A stretch of 64,000 bases of DNA from Gilvimarinus sp. 2_MG-2023 (GCF_030547685.1 NZ_JAUOQM010000044.1:224750-288749), one strand, 5' to 3'. Shown: positions 35,978 to 45,141, counted from the stretch's first letter. Made by a program: numbers and translations. Notes: a model not told the origin generated them from the sequence alone.

Positions 35978-36754
35978 TTATTTTAGTTCGCATTGTGTGC
36001 ATATTTGGAGGAAATGCTCTGGGTCCAGACTGGCGCCTCCGACGAGCAAGCCGTCGATATCCGGCTTCTCAAGTAGCTCGCAGGCGTTCTTTCGGCTGAC
36101 GCTACCCCCATAAAGAATACGAGTTTTCTGAGAGAAGGCCGTGCCATGCTTTTCGGCTAGGCATTCACGAATAAACTGGTGAATTTCCTGAACCAGCTCC
36201 GGGTCGGCAGATTGCCCACTGCCAATTGCCCAAACGGGCTCGTAGGCAAGGCACACATTACTCTCATTAGGCTCTATGTCTTTCAGTCCCTCGTCGATTT
36301 GGCGGAAAATTATATCCTTAGTGATCCCCGCCTCTTTTTCTTCTGCATTTTCTCCAATACACAAAACCGGAAGCAGGCCGTGGGCCAATGCATTTTGTAC
36401 TTTAATATTGCAGCTGATGTTGTTCTCGCGAAACATCTGTCTGCGTTCACTGTGGCCAATTAGGCAAAGACTACAGCCAACCTTTTTAAGCATTTCAGCC
36501 GAGGTTTCACCTGTGTAAGCGCCGGACTCAAATTTACTGATATTCTGGCTGCCAATTTGCACTTCTGAATGGTGAAGCAAGCTAAGCATGTCACGTATGT
36601 AAATATAGGGTGGGCAAACGGCGATATCGGTATCAAATTCTTTTCCTACTAAGGTGGCGATGGACGTGCACATTAGATCAATGCCGCCATTGAGCTTCCA
36701 ATTGGCGATAATTAATGAACGGCGACTTGTTGATTGCTTCGTGGTTTGGTTCAC
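35978..36754 (-). CDS. tpiA: Triose-phosphate isomerase
   Basis: A 258-residue TIM with all catalytic residues: Lys20 in ANWKLNGG, His101 in IGHSERR and Glu172 in AYEPVWAIGSG. It interconverts the two triose phosphates. It heads the tpiA-fbaA-fbp operon. The usual genomic partner of housekeeping tpiA (secG) is absent, and a TGGTA-N9-TACCA operator overlaps its probable promoter (TATAAT on the minus strand, 36823-36828), which suggests coregulation with uronate catabolism. Confidence 0.95.
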   Translation of the reverse strand: MNQTTKQSTSRRSLIIANWKLNGGIDLMCTSIATLVGKEFDTDIAVCPPYIYIRDMLSLLHHSEVQIGSQNISKFESGAYTGETSAEMLKKVGCSLCLIGHSERRQMFRENNISCNIKVQNALAHGLLPVLCIGENAEEKEAGITKDIIFRQIDEGLKDIEPNESNVCLAYEPVWAIGSGQSADPELVQEIHQFIRECLAEKHGTAFSQKTRILYGGSVSRKNACELLEKPDIDGLLVGGASLDPEHFLQICTQCELK

Positions 36755-36833
36755 GGCATAAACCTGCTAGTTACGATGATGAAGGCTGTATAAAGTCTAT
36801 TTCTGTTAAGGCAGGATGATAGATTATAAATAT

Positions 36834-36852
36834 TGGTATGACAACCCTACCA
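36834..36852 (-). promoter_or_regulatory. Uronate-regulon operator at the tpiA promoter
   Basis: TGGTA-N9-TACCA; the arms extend to a 9-bp inverted repeat ATATTGGTA / TACCAATAT (36830-36838, 36848-36856). It lies just upstream of TATAAT (minus strand) and 80 bp from the tpiA ATG, so a bound repressor would block RNA polymerase. Confidence 0.75.
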
Positions 36853-36966
36853 ATATTGAGTGGGCTGATGGGTTGTTTTTTGCCTTAATTGGGTAGCATT
36901 GGCCGAGCAAAAGGGTTGATATGGCTATTTTAAGTCAAACGGAAGCTATAAAAGGGGGGTTAAATG

Positions 36967-37013
36967 TTGAAACTTGAGTTCTAACTGATTATATTGGCAA
37001 AGTGGCATTACCA
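36967..37013 (+). promoter_or_regulatory. uxaC promoter with overlapping operator
   Basis: TTGAAA (36967-36972), 17-bp spacer, TATATT (36990-36995). The operator at 36995-37013 reads TGGCA-AAG-TGGCA-T-TACCA and covers the expected start point near 37002. It ends 52 bp before the GTG start of uxaC. Confidence 0.75.
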
Positions 37014-37065
37014 GATGTGTTGTGCCAAAAGTATTGCTTCACGCTTATTTTATCTGGAGTCACCC

Positions 37066-38484
37066 GTGGATATACCCCTAGTACTTGATGAAGACCGTTT
37101 ATTCCCCTCAGATGCTCGCGAGCGCTCCATCGCCCGCGAGCTTTACGACAGTGTAAAAGGCCTGCCTATTATCAGTCCTCACGGGCACACCGATCCGGCT
37201 TGGTTTGCCGACAATGAGTGTTTTCCCAACCCCACCGAGCTGCTGATTAAGCCCGACCACTATGTGTTTCGTATGCTCTACAGTCAGGGGGTTGAGCTTT
37301 CAGATTTGGGCTTAAAAAACCGTGCAAACCCCGATGCCGCCCAGGTAGATCCCCGCGACGCCTGGCGCTTGTTTGCTGAACACTATTATTTGTTCCGAGC
37401 CACACCCAGCCGAACTTGGCTGGACTATGTATTTAAAAACGTCTTTTCGCTGGATTCTGTACTGTCATCGGACACGGCTGATCATTACTATGACACCATC
37501 GAAAAGGCCTTGGGGCAGGATGAATACCGCCCGCGTCAGTTGTTTGAGCGCTTTAATATCGAAGTCTTGGCAACCACCGAGTCTCCTCTGGACGACCTAG
37601 CACACCACCGCAAAATCATGGAATCCGATTGGCAAGGCAGAGTAATTACGGCCTTTAGATCAGACAATGTGGTTGATCCAGAGCACGACGGATTTAACGA
37701 CAATGTCGACTCTCTGGGCAAGTTGACCTCGGAAGATGTCAGCAATTTTAAAGGCTATCTGAATGCGCTGCGGCAAAGGCGCGAGTTTTTTAAGCAGCAT
37801 GGTGCCACCTCTTCAGACCACGGGCACCCGACGCCAGCCACTGCCGATTTATCTGAAGCTGAGGCAGCCAAGCTTTATCAAACCGTCCGGTCTGGTGGTT
37901 GCACTCGCGCCGAGGCAGAGCTTTTCCGGGCGCAAATGCTAACCGAAATGGCCAAAATGAGTATCGACGATGGCTTAGTGATGCAAATTCACCCAGGCAG
38001 CTATCGCAATCACAACCAGAGTTTATTCGAGAATTTTGGTCGGGACAAAGGGGCTGATATTCCGCTGAGAGCTGAGTTTGTCGAGAATCTTCGACCCTTG
38101 CTCAGCCGTTTGGGTAATAGTAAAGATCTGGAAATCATCCTGTTTACACTGGATGAAACGAATTATTCCCGCGAAATTGCTCCTTTGGTGGGGCATTATC
38201 CAAGTCTTAAGGCGGGGCCGGCCTGGTGGTTTCACGATAGCCCCGAGGGTATGAAACGGTTCCGTGAGCAAATGACCGAGACTGCGGGCTTTTACAATAC
38301 AGTAGGTTTTAACGACGACACCCGGGCGTTTTTATCCATCCCAGCTCGGCACGATGTAGCGCGGCGCTGTGATTGTGCGTATTTGGCTGGATTGGTCAAT
38401 ACCGGGCGTTTAAGTCTCGGGGACGCCCAAGAGGTGGCCGTTGATTTAACCTACAACCTTGCCAAAAAGGCCTACCATTTATGA
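37066..38484 (+). CDS. uxaC: Glucuronate isomerase (UxaC)
   Basis: Uronate isomerase of 472 residues (E. coli 470) that turns D-glucuronate into D-fructuronate (or galacturonate into tagaturonate). The amidohydrolase-type metal motif HGHTDPAWFADN is near residue 38, and the family blocks WLDYVFKNVF, TTESPLDDL, MQIHPGSYRNHN and ETAGFYNTVGFNDDTRA are present. I chose GTG at 37066 with GGAG six bases upstream; an in-frame TTG at 36994 would add 24 unrelated residues and lies on the operator. The stop overlaps uxuB by 4 bp (ATGA). Confidence 0.95.
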   Translation: MDIPLVLDEDRLFPSDARERSIARELYDSVKGLPIISPHGHTDPAWFADNECFPNPTELLIKPDHYVFRMLYSQGVELSDLGLKNRANPDAAQVDPRDAWRLFAEHYYLFRATPSRTWLDYVFKNVFSLDSVLSSDTADHYYDTIEKALGQDEYRPRQLFERFNIEVLATTESPLDDLAHHRKIMESDWQGRVITAFRSDNVVDPEHDGFNDNVDSLGKLTSEDVSNFKGYLNALRQRREFFKQHGATSSDHGHPTPATADLSEAEAAKLYQTVRSGGCTRAEAELFRAQMLTEMAKMSIDDGLVMQIHPGSYRNHNQSLFENFGRDKGADIPLRAEFVENLRPLLSRLGNSKDLEIILFTLDETNYSREIAPLVGHYPSLKAGPAWWFHDSPEGMKRFREQMTETAGFYNTVGFNDDTRAFLSIPARHDVARRCDCAYLAGLVNTGRLSLGDAQEVAVDLTYNLAKKAYHL

Positions 38485-39956
38485 TGACTCAACCGCGACT
38501 AAATAAGGCGAATCTCACACAGGCAAAGGCCGCTCTCGGCCAACCATCTTCGGTGGGCAAGCGCTCTGATAACAAAATTGTGCATATTGGCATCGGAGCG
38601 TTTAGCCGTGCCCATCAGGCTCTCTACACCCAAATTGCGAATGATAAAACGCAAGACTACTGGTCCATTGTGGGGGTTAGTCTGCGCAGCCCGGGTGTGA
38701 GAGATACGCTCAAGCCGCAAGATTATTTGTATACCATCAAAGAACGCTCGTTAAACGAAGATAACTTACGTTGTATCAGCTGTCTGGAAGATATTTTGGT
38801 GGGGAGTGAAAATGCCCAGGCAGTCATTGATCAGATCGCTGACGAGTCGACCAAAATAGTCACGGTCACCGTTACCGAGAAAGGCTATTGTCAGAAGAAC
38901 CAACGTTTGGATACGTCCAATTCGGCGGTGACGGCCGACATTGAATCGGGTTCTTGTACTAGCTTGCCTGCCTATTTGGCCCGTGCACTGCTTGCCCGCA
39001 AAGAGGCCGGGTTAGCTGGCATCACTATTGTCAGTTGCGACAATCTGCCCAACAATGGCGAGATTCTGCAAAATGTAGTGACGGATTTTGCCGATACTTT
39101 GCAGGCTGAACTGCGTAACTGGATTGATGACAATGTACGTTTTTGCTCAACCATGGTGGATCGTATAGTTCCCGCCGCAACCGAGCAACTGGTGCAAGAA
39201 ATATCCACCGATATCGGCTTGTATGATGCTGGGGCTCTTCTGTGCGAGCCATACAAGCAGTGGGTGATAGAAGACAACTTTCTTTCATCGCGACCCGCCT
39301 GGGAAGAGGCCGGTGCGCTTTTGGTGAAAGATGTAGCGGCTTATGAAAAACTAAAGTTGCGAATGCTTAATGGCTGTCATTCTGCTCTGGCGTATATTGG
39401 CTCACTGTTGGGGGATGAGTTTATTCACCAAACCATCGCGCGCCCCGAAGTGGAAGCCTTTATTGCACGTTTAATGGGCTCAGAGCAAAGTAAGTCACTT
39501 CAAGTGCCGTCTGATATTGATATTGAGCAGTACAGCGGAGCGGTTATAGAGCGGTTTAAAAATAAATACGTACCGTATCGCAATGCACAAGTGGCAACTG
39601 ACGGATCGTTAAAATTACCACAGCGCTTGTTATTTTCTGCGAATGATCTTCGGGAGAAAAACATTACGCCGCACTGCATTGCTCTGGCGGTAGCGGCCTG
39701 GTTGCAGTGTTTGGTGGGTTTTGCTGCGGGTGGTTCTTACTCGGTCAGCGACCCCAACCTGGAAAGATTAGAGGCGATTATTACGCCCCATTTGCAGGAC
39801 TCTACAGCGCTGGTGAGTGCGATGATGTCACAAAGCGGAATTTTCCCCGAGTCTTTGCAAAAGGATGAGGTGTTTGAGTCATTGGTACTTGAGTGTTTCC
39901 AGAGTTTGCAGACTCTGGGGGTAGCCGAAGTATTGGCTAATGTCACCGCCCGCTGA
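38481..39956 (+). CDS. uxuB: Fructuronate reductase (mannitol dehydrogenase family)
   Basis: A 491-residue polyol-type dehydrogenase that reduces D-fructuronate to D-mannonate with NADH. Visible: IVHIGIGAFSRAHQALY (nucleotide-binding start), VTVTEKGYC, the SCDNLPNNGE block and the C-terminal helical domain with KLRMLNGCHSALAYIG. A tagaturonate reductase is the alternative in this family, but the locus has mannonate dehydratase (uxuA) and no altronate dehydratase, so fructuronate reductase fits. Coupled to uxaC by a 4-bp overlap; converges on the regulator gene. Confidence 0.92.
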   Translation: MMTQPRLNKANLTQAKAALGQPSSVGKRSDNKIVHIGIGAFSRAHQALYTQIANDKTQDYWSIVGVSLRSPGVRDTLKPQDYLYTIKERSLNEDNLRCISCLEDILVGSENAQAVIDQIADESTKIVTVTVTEKGYCQKNQRLDTSNSAVTADIESGSCTSLPAYLARALLARKEAGLAGITIVSCDNLPNNGEILQNVVTDFADTLQAELRNWIDDNVRFCSTMVDRIVPAATEQLVQEISTDIGLYDAGALLCEPYKQWVIEDNFLSSRPAWEEAGALLVKDVAAYEKLKLRMLNGCHSALAYIGSLLGDEFIHQTIARPEVEAFIARLMGSEQSKSLQVPSDIDIEQYSGAVIERFKNKYVPYRNAQVATDGSLKLPQRLLFSANDLREKNITPHCIALAVAAWLQCLVGFAAGGSYSVSDPNLERLEAIITPHLQDSTALVSAMMSQSGIFPESLQKDEVFESLVLECFQSLQTLGVAEVLANVTAR

Positions 39957-39967
39957 GGGGGCGGTGA
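39943..39967. terminator. Hairpin between convergent uxuB and gntR
   Basis: TCACCGCC / GGCGGTGA form an 8-bp stem whose loop holds the uxuB stop codon. There is no T-run on either side. It may slow read-through from both directions. Confidence 0.4.
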
Positions 39968-39979
39968 TAAGCGGGTCAG

Positions 39980-40675
39980 TTAGCTGGGGCGGCCGAAGTA
40001 AGTGGCCGCCGCTTCAGAGGCATTGTCTATGTGAACTCGCATAGCGTTGCGAGCTTTTTCTGGATTGCGCTGTTCCAGTGCTTCTATGATGCGCTTGTGA
40101 TCATCAATAGAGGGGTGCACTCCCTCTTTGCGCAAGCGCTCGAGAAATGCGGTGCTCAGTTCGGATTCATTGCGCAGCTGCCAGAGCCAGTCGACCACCG
40201 CTGAAATGGCGCTATTTTGACTGGCGTCGGCAATGATTTTGTGGAAGGTCCAGTCGGCCTTCTCTGAGGCATCTTCGTGTTTCTCTTCTTCTGCCATGTC
40301 TTGCAGGGCGACTTTCAGTTTTGCGATTTCTTCATCCGTAATGCGCGCGGCGGCCAGAGCGCAGGCTTCAGCTTCTAAAATGTACCGAATCTCTAAGATC
40401 TCAAATGGGCCAACCCCTTTATCACCCGTGTCGAGCTTGGGTTTGGTGTCGGAAACATAAATGCCCGAGCCGGTACGAATTTCAATAATTCCCGATAGCT
40501 CCATGGCGATCATGGCTTCGCGAATCGTAGGGCGGCTTACCCCTAGTCTTTCGGCTAGGTCGCGTTCGGCAGGAAATTTATCACCGGGCTTCAAAGTGCC
40601 ATCTTTCACTAGGCCAGAAAGCTGCTCGGCAACTTTAATGTATAAACGCTCTGCTTTGATTGTACGGAATTCCAC
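39980..40675 (-). CDS. GntR/FadR-family regulator of uronate catabolism (UxuR/ExuR-like)
   Basis: A 231-residue repressor-type protein. The winged helix at about 25-72 (LAERLGVSRPTIREAMIAME, IEIRTGSGIYVS) is followed by an all-helical FCD effector domain (about 90-225, EIRYILEAEACALAA, WTFHKIIADASQN, DDHKRIIEALEQRN). The C-terminal part resembles ExuR/UxuR of E. coli, which respond to uronates. It lies between uxuB and kdgK. Six TGGTA-N9-TACCA sites in the locus have the half-site style of FadR-type proteins, so it is the probable binder; effector and binding are inferred. A promoter-like TTGACC/TAAAAA lies upstream. Confidence 0.9.
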   Translation of the reverse strand: MEFRTIKAERLYIKVAEQLSGLVKDGTLKPGDKFPAERDLAERLGVSRPTIREAMIAMELSGIIEIRTGSGIYVSDTKPKLDTGDKGVGPFEILEIRYILEAEACALAAARITDEEIAKLKVALQDMAEEEKHEDASEKADWTFHKIIADASQNSAISAVVDWLWQLRNESELSTAFLERLRKEGVHPSIDDHKRIIEALEQRNPEKARNAMRVHIDNASEAAATYFGRPS

Positions 40676-40824
40676 TGTTTTAAACCTGCTGAATCATTGG
40701 GTTCGAATACGACACTGAGGATAAGTTTTTATAAGATGGCTATCAAAAGGTCAAGCCATCAATAATCCTGCGTATATTAACCTAAGTTAACACGAACATT
40801 AACCAGTTTCTTGGTTGGTGGCTC

Positions 40825-40876
40825 TTGTTTTTGAAGGTGTATACCGGTATCTTATCATGGTAAGGTGGTATTACCA
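40825..40876 (+). promoter_or_regulatory. kdgK promoter with overlapping operator
   Basis: TTGTTT (40825-40830), 17-bp spacer, TATCTT (40848-40853). The operator TGGTA-AGG-TGGTA-T-TACCA (40858-40876) covers the expected start site. The same intergenic region serves the divergent regulator gene. Confidence 0.75.
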
Positions 40877-40910
40877 ATGACAATAAAGTATAACAGTGTG
40901 TGATTATTTG

Positions 40911-41810
40911 ATGAAAAGTAAGATAGTGGCCTTCGGCGAATGTATGTTGGAGCTGTCGCAAACAGGCAGCCAAGATTATCGTCTTGCCTATGGGGGCGAC
41001 ACCCTTAACAGCGCGGTATATATGGCGCGTGCGGGTGCCGATGTAAGCTATTTTACGGCGTTAGGAGACGATACCTACAGCGAATACTTAATAAATGCCT
41101 GGCGCTCTGAAGGGATTAATACTGATTTAGTGCTTCGTTATCAGGGCGAAGTCCCCGGTCTTTATATTATCGATACAGATGACGAGGGCGAGCGCAGTTT
41201 CGAGTACTGGCGATCCAGCGCTCCCGTCAGGGCAATTATCAAACGATCCCCCGATGCTTTAAACGGTCTGTACGAGTTTAACTATTTGTATTTGAGCGGT
41301 ATTACACTGTCTTTATTTGATGGCTTGGATCGAGCCGTCATTACTGAATTTGTTCGCGAATTTCGCAACCGGGGCGGGGTAGTCGCGTTTGATACCAATT
41401 ATAGAGCTAAAGGATGGCGATCTAAGCAGCAGGCGCAAGAAGTAATTTCAACTTTTTTAACCTTGGTTGATATCGCTTTGCCCAGCTTGGATGATGATAA
41501 AGAATTGTTTGAGCTAGAGGGGGTAGAGGCCTGCGCAGCAAAGTATCGTAACTTGGGCGTAGGCGAAGTCATCATTAAAGACGGCAAATCAGGTTGCTAT
41601 GCATTAATAGGCAATGAGCTGCACCATCATCCACTGACGAACATTGTGCGGCCCGTTGATACAACCTCAGCCGGAGACTCTTTTAATGGAGCATACCTTG
41701 CCGCTAGATCTAAAAATGCTTCAGTTGCGCAGGCGATCAGACATGGCCAGGAATGTGCAACAGTGGTGATTCAGCACCCCGGGGCTATTATCGATCGTAA
41801 AATTCAATAA
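40911..41810 (+). CDS. kdgK: 2-keto-3-deoxygluconate kinase (KdgK)
   Basis: PfkB-family sugar kinase of 299 residues that phosphorylates 2-keto-3-deoxygluconate to KDPG. The N-terminal VAFGECMLELS, the GGDTLNSAVYMARAG block and the C-terminal signature DTTSAGDSFNGAYLA, with catalytic Asp in AGDSF, are all present. The frame opens at GTG 40896; I chose the ATG at 40911 because relatives begin there, though its ribosome-binding site is weak. It is first in an operon with the TRAP transporter (7-bp gap). It is the meeting point of the KduI/KduD and UxaC/UxuB/UxuA branches. Confidence 0.93.
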   Translation: MKSKIVAFGECMLELSQTGSQDYRLAYGGDTLNSAVYMARAGADVSYFTALGDDTYSEYLINAWRSEGINTDLVLRYQGEVPGLYIIDTDDEGERSFEYWRSSAPVRAIIKRSPDALNGLYEFNYLYLSGITLSLFDGLDRAVITEFVREFRNRGGVVAFDTNYRAKGWRSKQQAQEVISTFLTLVDIALPSLDDDKELFELEGVEACAAKYRNLGVGEVIIKDGKSGCYALIGNELHHHPLTNIVRPVDTTSAGDSFNGAYLAARSKNASVAQAIRHGQECATVVIQHPGAIIDRKIQ

Positions 41811-41817
41811 TTTAGAG

Positions 41818-42807
41818 ATGAACATTGTGAAAACGATAACTATAAAATTTATATTAGTATCCATATTTTTCGTTCTGTTGAGCTCTTGTAGTAATGATCG
41901 AGGGGTACAAGTTCTTAAGTTGGCTCATGGTCTGGATACAAAGCATCCGGTCCATCTGTCTATGCTTCATTTTGCCGAGAGGTTAAGACAATATTCGAAA
42001 GGTGAAATGGAGGTTGAGCTCTACCCTTCTGGTCAACTGGGTAGTGAGCGTGAGCTCATTGAGCTTATACAGATTGGCAGTATTGATATGACCAAGGTGT
42101 CGGCAAGTTCGCTGGAGCCCTTTATACCTGAAACGAAGATATTCAGTACTCCATACCTGTTTAGGGATAGCAATCACCTATGGAAAGTACTTAATGGCTC
42201 CATAGGCAAAGAGTTGCTTAATTCGGGCACTCCCTATCGAATTCAAGGGTTGGGCTACTACGATGCTGGAAGTCGGAGCTTCTACTCAACTAAAAAACCG
42301 GTCCACTCGCCCGAAGATTTGAAGGGAATGAAAATAAGAGTAATGAATAGCCCGTCCGCGGTGGCAATGGTTAAGGCCATGGGGGGATCGCCCACTCCGA
42401 TTTCCTGGGGAGAGCTCTATACCTCGTTGCAACAAGGAGTTGTCGATGGCGCAGAAAACAACTTGCCGAGCTTCTTTTTATCTAAACACTACGAAGTAGC
42501 GAAATACCTAATATTAGATGAGCACACGTCAATACCGGATGTAGTTATAACCGGAACCAAAACCTGGGGGCGAATGACAGAACAGCAAAAGCAATGGGTC
42601 GCGAAAGCGATGAGTGATTCGGTTACCTTTGAGCGCGAATTATGGGAAAAAATCAGTCAGGAATCTCTGGCCGCAGTCAAGCAGGCTGGTGTTCAGGTTA
42701 TAGAGGCCGATAAAAGCATTTTTTTGGATAGCGTCAAATCTATTCACGATGAGATCGAAAGTTCTGAACTCGGCGAACTGTTTAATAGAATAAGAGAGGC
42801 TCGATAA
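41818..42807 (+). CDS. dctP: TRAP transporter substrate-binding lipoprotein (DctP family)
   Basis: A 329-residue DctP-type binding protein. The signal peptide ends LLSSC, a good lipobox, so it is membrane-tethered instead of free in the periplasm. Family blocks: LAHGLDTKHPVHL, FAERLRQYSKGEMEVELYPSGQLG, and KIRVMNSP with the Arg that binds the substrate carboxylate. Encoded between kdgK and the DctQM genes, it most likely binds a uronate or keto-deoxy uronate. It overlaps dctQ by one base. Confidence 0.92.
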   Translation: MNIVKTITIKFILVSIFFVLLSSCSNDRGVQVLKLAHGLDTKHPVHLSMLHFAERLRQYSKGEMEVELYPSGQLGSERELIELIQIGSIDMTKVSASSLEPFIPETKIFSTPYLFRDSNHLWKVLNGSIGKELLNSGTPYRIQGLGYYDAGSRSFYSTKKPVHSPEDLKGMKIRVMNSPSAVAMVKAMGGSPTPISWGELYTSLQQGVVDGAENNLPSFFLSKHYEVAKYLILDEHTSIPDVVITGTKTWGRMTEQQKQWVAKAMSDSVTFERELWEKISQESLAAVKQAGVQVIEADKSIFLDSVKSIHDEIESSELGELFNRIREAR

Positions 42808-43286
42808 TGCCATTTTCTAAGATCTGTAATCGTATAGATTATTTTTTAGAAGTTTTTACCAGTATCTTAATGGTCGGACTGGTTCTGGATGTGACATGGC
42901 AAGTGATGACGAGATTCTTCACTTCAGATCCCAGCTCATTTACCGAAGAGTTGGCTCGTTTCTTCCTTATTTGGATTGCCTTTTTGGGGGCTGCTCACGC
43001 CTTTCGAAAAGGCGCTCATCTAGGTCTTGATTATTTTGTGGAAAAGTTTTCTGACAAAGTTAAGGGAAAAATTATTAATTTGGTGCTTTTATTTGTAGTT
43101 GTCTTTAGTGTATGCATACTCATTATTGGCGGATCATTGCTTTCTTATCTTGCCTGGGATTTAGAGCAAACCTCAGCATCACTTGGGGTATCAATTAGCT
43201 TTGTGTACCTCGCGATTCCCATTAGTGGTTTACTTTTTGTGTTGTTTACCGTTGAATTTTTTAAAAACTATTCAAACAAAATTTAG
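42807..43286 (+). CDS. dctQ: TRAP transporter small permease (DctQ family)
   Basis: A 159-residue four-helix membrane protein (about 18-36, 50-68, 90-113, 130-152). The DctQ motif around SSFTEELARFFLIWIAFLGAAHAFRKGAHLG is present. It partners the large DctM subunit. ATG overlaps the dctP stop (TAATG). Confidence 0.92.
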   Translation: MPFSKICNRIDYFLEVFTSILMVGLVLDVTWQVMTRFFTSDPSSFTEELARFFLIWIAFLGAAHAFRKGAHLGLDYFVEKFSDKVKGKIINLVLLFVVVFSVCILIIGGSLLSYLAWDLEQTSASLGVSISFVYLAIPISGLLFVLFTVEFFKNYSNKI

Positions 43287-43296
43287 TGGAATTCCT

Positions 43297-44589
43297 ATGG
43301 ATATTTCAATTGTAATTCTTGTCGCCAGCTTTATCGCGTTATTGCTGTTAAATGTTCCTGTAGGCGTGTCCATCGCGTTGTCTGGATTCTTTTCATTGCT
43401 TTTCAGCCTTGATTTTGCCTCCACTACGACCACCATGGCGCAGCGTATGTCTGCCGGTGTGGATAGTTTTGCCTTGCTCGCTATTCCCTTTTTCATTTTG
43501 TCTGGATTTTTAATGGGGCAGGGGGGCATCGCCCACAGGTTAATTGAGTTCGCCAAGATTCTGGTTGTTCGATTACCGGGCGGGTTGGCTTTTGTTAATA
43601 TTCTCTCATGCACTTTGTTTGGGGCGATATCCGGCTCAGCGGTGGCTGCAACATCGGCAATTGGTGGCTTTGTTATTCCTGAAATGGAAAAAGATGGCTA
43701 CAGCCGTGAATTTTCGACAGCTGTGACTGTAACCGCCTCGACGACAGGCATGCTGATTCCCCCCAGCAATATTCTTATTGTCTACTCTTTAGCCAGTGGC
43801 GGGGTTTCTATAGCCGCACTATTTTTAGCAGGTTATTTGCCAGGTATTCTTGTTGCTTTATGTCTTATGGCTGCCAGCGGAATTTATGCTAAGATGAAAG
43901 GCTATGGAGTACAAACAGATAAAAATACCGGGCAAATAGCTAAAAAAACCCTCGATGCCTTGCCCAGCCTGTTTTTGGTTTTTCTGGTTATTGGCGGTAT
44001 TGTCTCAGGTTATTTTACACCGACCGAAGCAGGTGCCATTGCGGTTCTTTATTCGTTTGTTTTGGCAACTTTTGTTTATAAAGAAGTAAAGTTCGAAGAG
44101 CTTACTCAGGTTATCAATAAATCAGTTTGTACCACTGCAATTGTAATGTTGCTGATTGCGGCCTCTTCTGCGATGTCGTGGGTTTTATCCTATGAGAATA
44201 TTCCGCAATCAATCAGTGATTTTTTTCTGGGCTTTAGTAGCAACCCGATTGTTATTCTGCTGATGATTAATGTTCTTTTGCTGTTGGTCGGTACCTTTTT
44301 GGATATGACACCAGCTGTACTCATTTTTACACCCATATTCCTTCCAGTGGTTGAGGCCTTAGGTATATCCCCGATCCATTTTGGTATTATTATGATCCTT
44401 AACCTTTCCATTGGGTTGTGTACCCCGCCGGTTGGGAGTGTGCTATTTGTCGGCTGCAGTATTGGTAAGACCTCTCTCGCACGTGTTATACCCCCGTTGT
44501 TACCGCTGTACCTTGCTATGTTTATAGCGTTATTGATTATTATTTGTCTGCCATCTTTGTCTACTTGGCTTCCCTCGGTATTGTTGTAA
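43297..44589 (+). CDS. dctM: TRAP transporter large permease (DctM family)
   Basis: A 430-residue permease with about twelve hydrophobic segments that carries out Na-driven uptake with DctP and DctQ. Family blocks: LLLNVPVGVSIALSG, AIPFFILSGFLMGQGG, GAISGSAVAATSAIGG, MLIPPSNILIVYS, and NLSIGLCTPPVGSVLF. The frame opens at 43183 inside dctQ, but the ATG at 43297 with AGTGGA upstream gives the normal N-terminus, ten bases after the dctQ stop. Confidence 0.93.
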   Translation: MDISIVILVASFIALLLLNVPVGVSIALSGFFSLLFSLDFASTTTTMAQRMSAGVDSFALLAIPFFILSGFLMGQGGIAHRLIEFAKILVVRLPGGLAFVNILSCTLFGAISGSAVAATSAIGGFVIPEMEKDGYSREFSTAVTVTASTTGMLIPPSNILIVYSLASGGVSIAALFLAGYLPGILVALCLMAASGIYAKMKGYGVQTDKNTGQIAKKTLDALPSLFLVFLVIGGIVSGYFTPTEAGAIAVLYSFVLATFVYKEVKFEELTQVINKSVCTTAIVMLLIAASSAMSWVLSYENIPQSISDFFLGFSSNPIVILLMINVLLLLVGTFLDMTPAVLIFTPIFLPVVEALGISPIHFGIIMILNLSIGLCTPPVGSVLFVGCSIGKTSLARVIPPLLPLYLAMFIALLIIICLPSLSTWLPSVLL

Positions 44590-44624
44590 ATTATTAATTC
44601 ATCTCAGTTTGAACTGATGTAACG

Positions 44625-44651
44625 GCCTCCTTGTCATTAATAACAGGAGGC
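44625..44651 (+). terminator. Possible terminator of the kdgK-TRAP operon
   Basis: GCCTCCT / AGGAGGC form a 7-bp stem with a 13-nt loop, 36 bp after the dctM stop. The following sequence (TAGCTTAATATT) is only partly T-rich, so efficiency is uncertain. Confidence 0.45.
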
Positions 44652-44743
44652 TAGCTTAATATTCCCATCCACCTTAACCTTATTTCTCAGATGTTGATTT
44701 AAGATATTAAGAATGTTCTAGTACAGACGTTAGTCTTTCCAGA

Positions 44744-45060
44744 CTAAGGGATTTTAAACGTCAAGAGATCGTCCGGCCCTGTCTCTATTCCAGACTCTAT
44801 CTGGATCGCGTTTACTTGTTTATGTTTATGGTGGTGGCTTGCTGGTGCTAACTTTAATACATTTGCCAATGTCTCGACGCTAAACTCTGTTTTATACCGA
44901 TCAATATATCGAATCATTTCTTTGGTTGTGATCGAGTACCAATGGGGCAATAAAAGCTGACGCTAGTCCCACCATTTCATTGACGCTTTTGGGCTCTCTT
45001 TTTTCAAGCTCCAGCGCTTTGAAACCTAGGACATGATCAATAATGTGATGTAGGGCTTTG
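44744..45060 (-). pseudogene. IS3-family transposase relic
   Basis: Two pieces in different frames resemble the OrfA/OrfB junction of IS3-family elements. One ends like OrfA (KALELEKREPKS, NEMVGLASAFIAPLVLD; compare the usual NEILKLASAFFAQAELD). The other starts like OrfB (MIRYIDRYKTEFSVETLANVLKLAPAS). Similarity stops after that, and no terminal repeats or catalytic DDE region were found. It is a short decayed remnant next to the uronate genes. Confidence 0.6.
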
Positions 45061-45141
45061 CTGCAGCGTCAACCTAGCTTATCAAGCTGGGAGGGTTACT
45101 TGATGGGATCATTTTCAGCGCTAGCCACGCAAAACTTGCGG
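45061..45141. other. Non-coding stretch between the IS3 relic and the candidate small RNA
   Basis: No gene. The whole 44590-45890 interval is a patchwork of relics: the IS3 remnant, a promoter-terminator pair, and short broken frames between 45368 and 45634 with no recognisable product. Confidence 0.4.
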
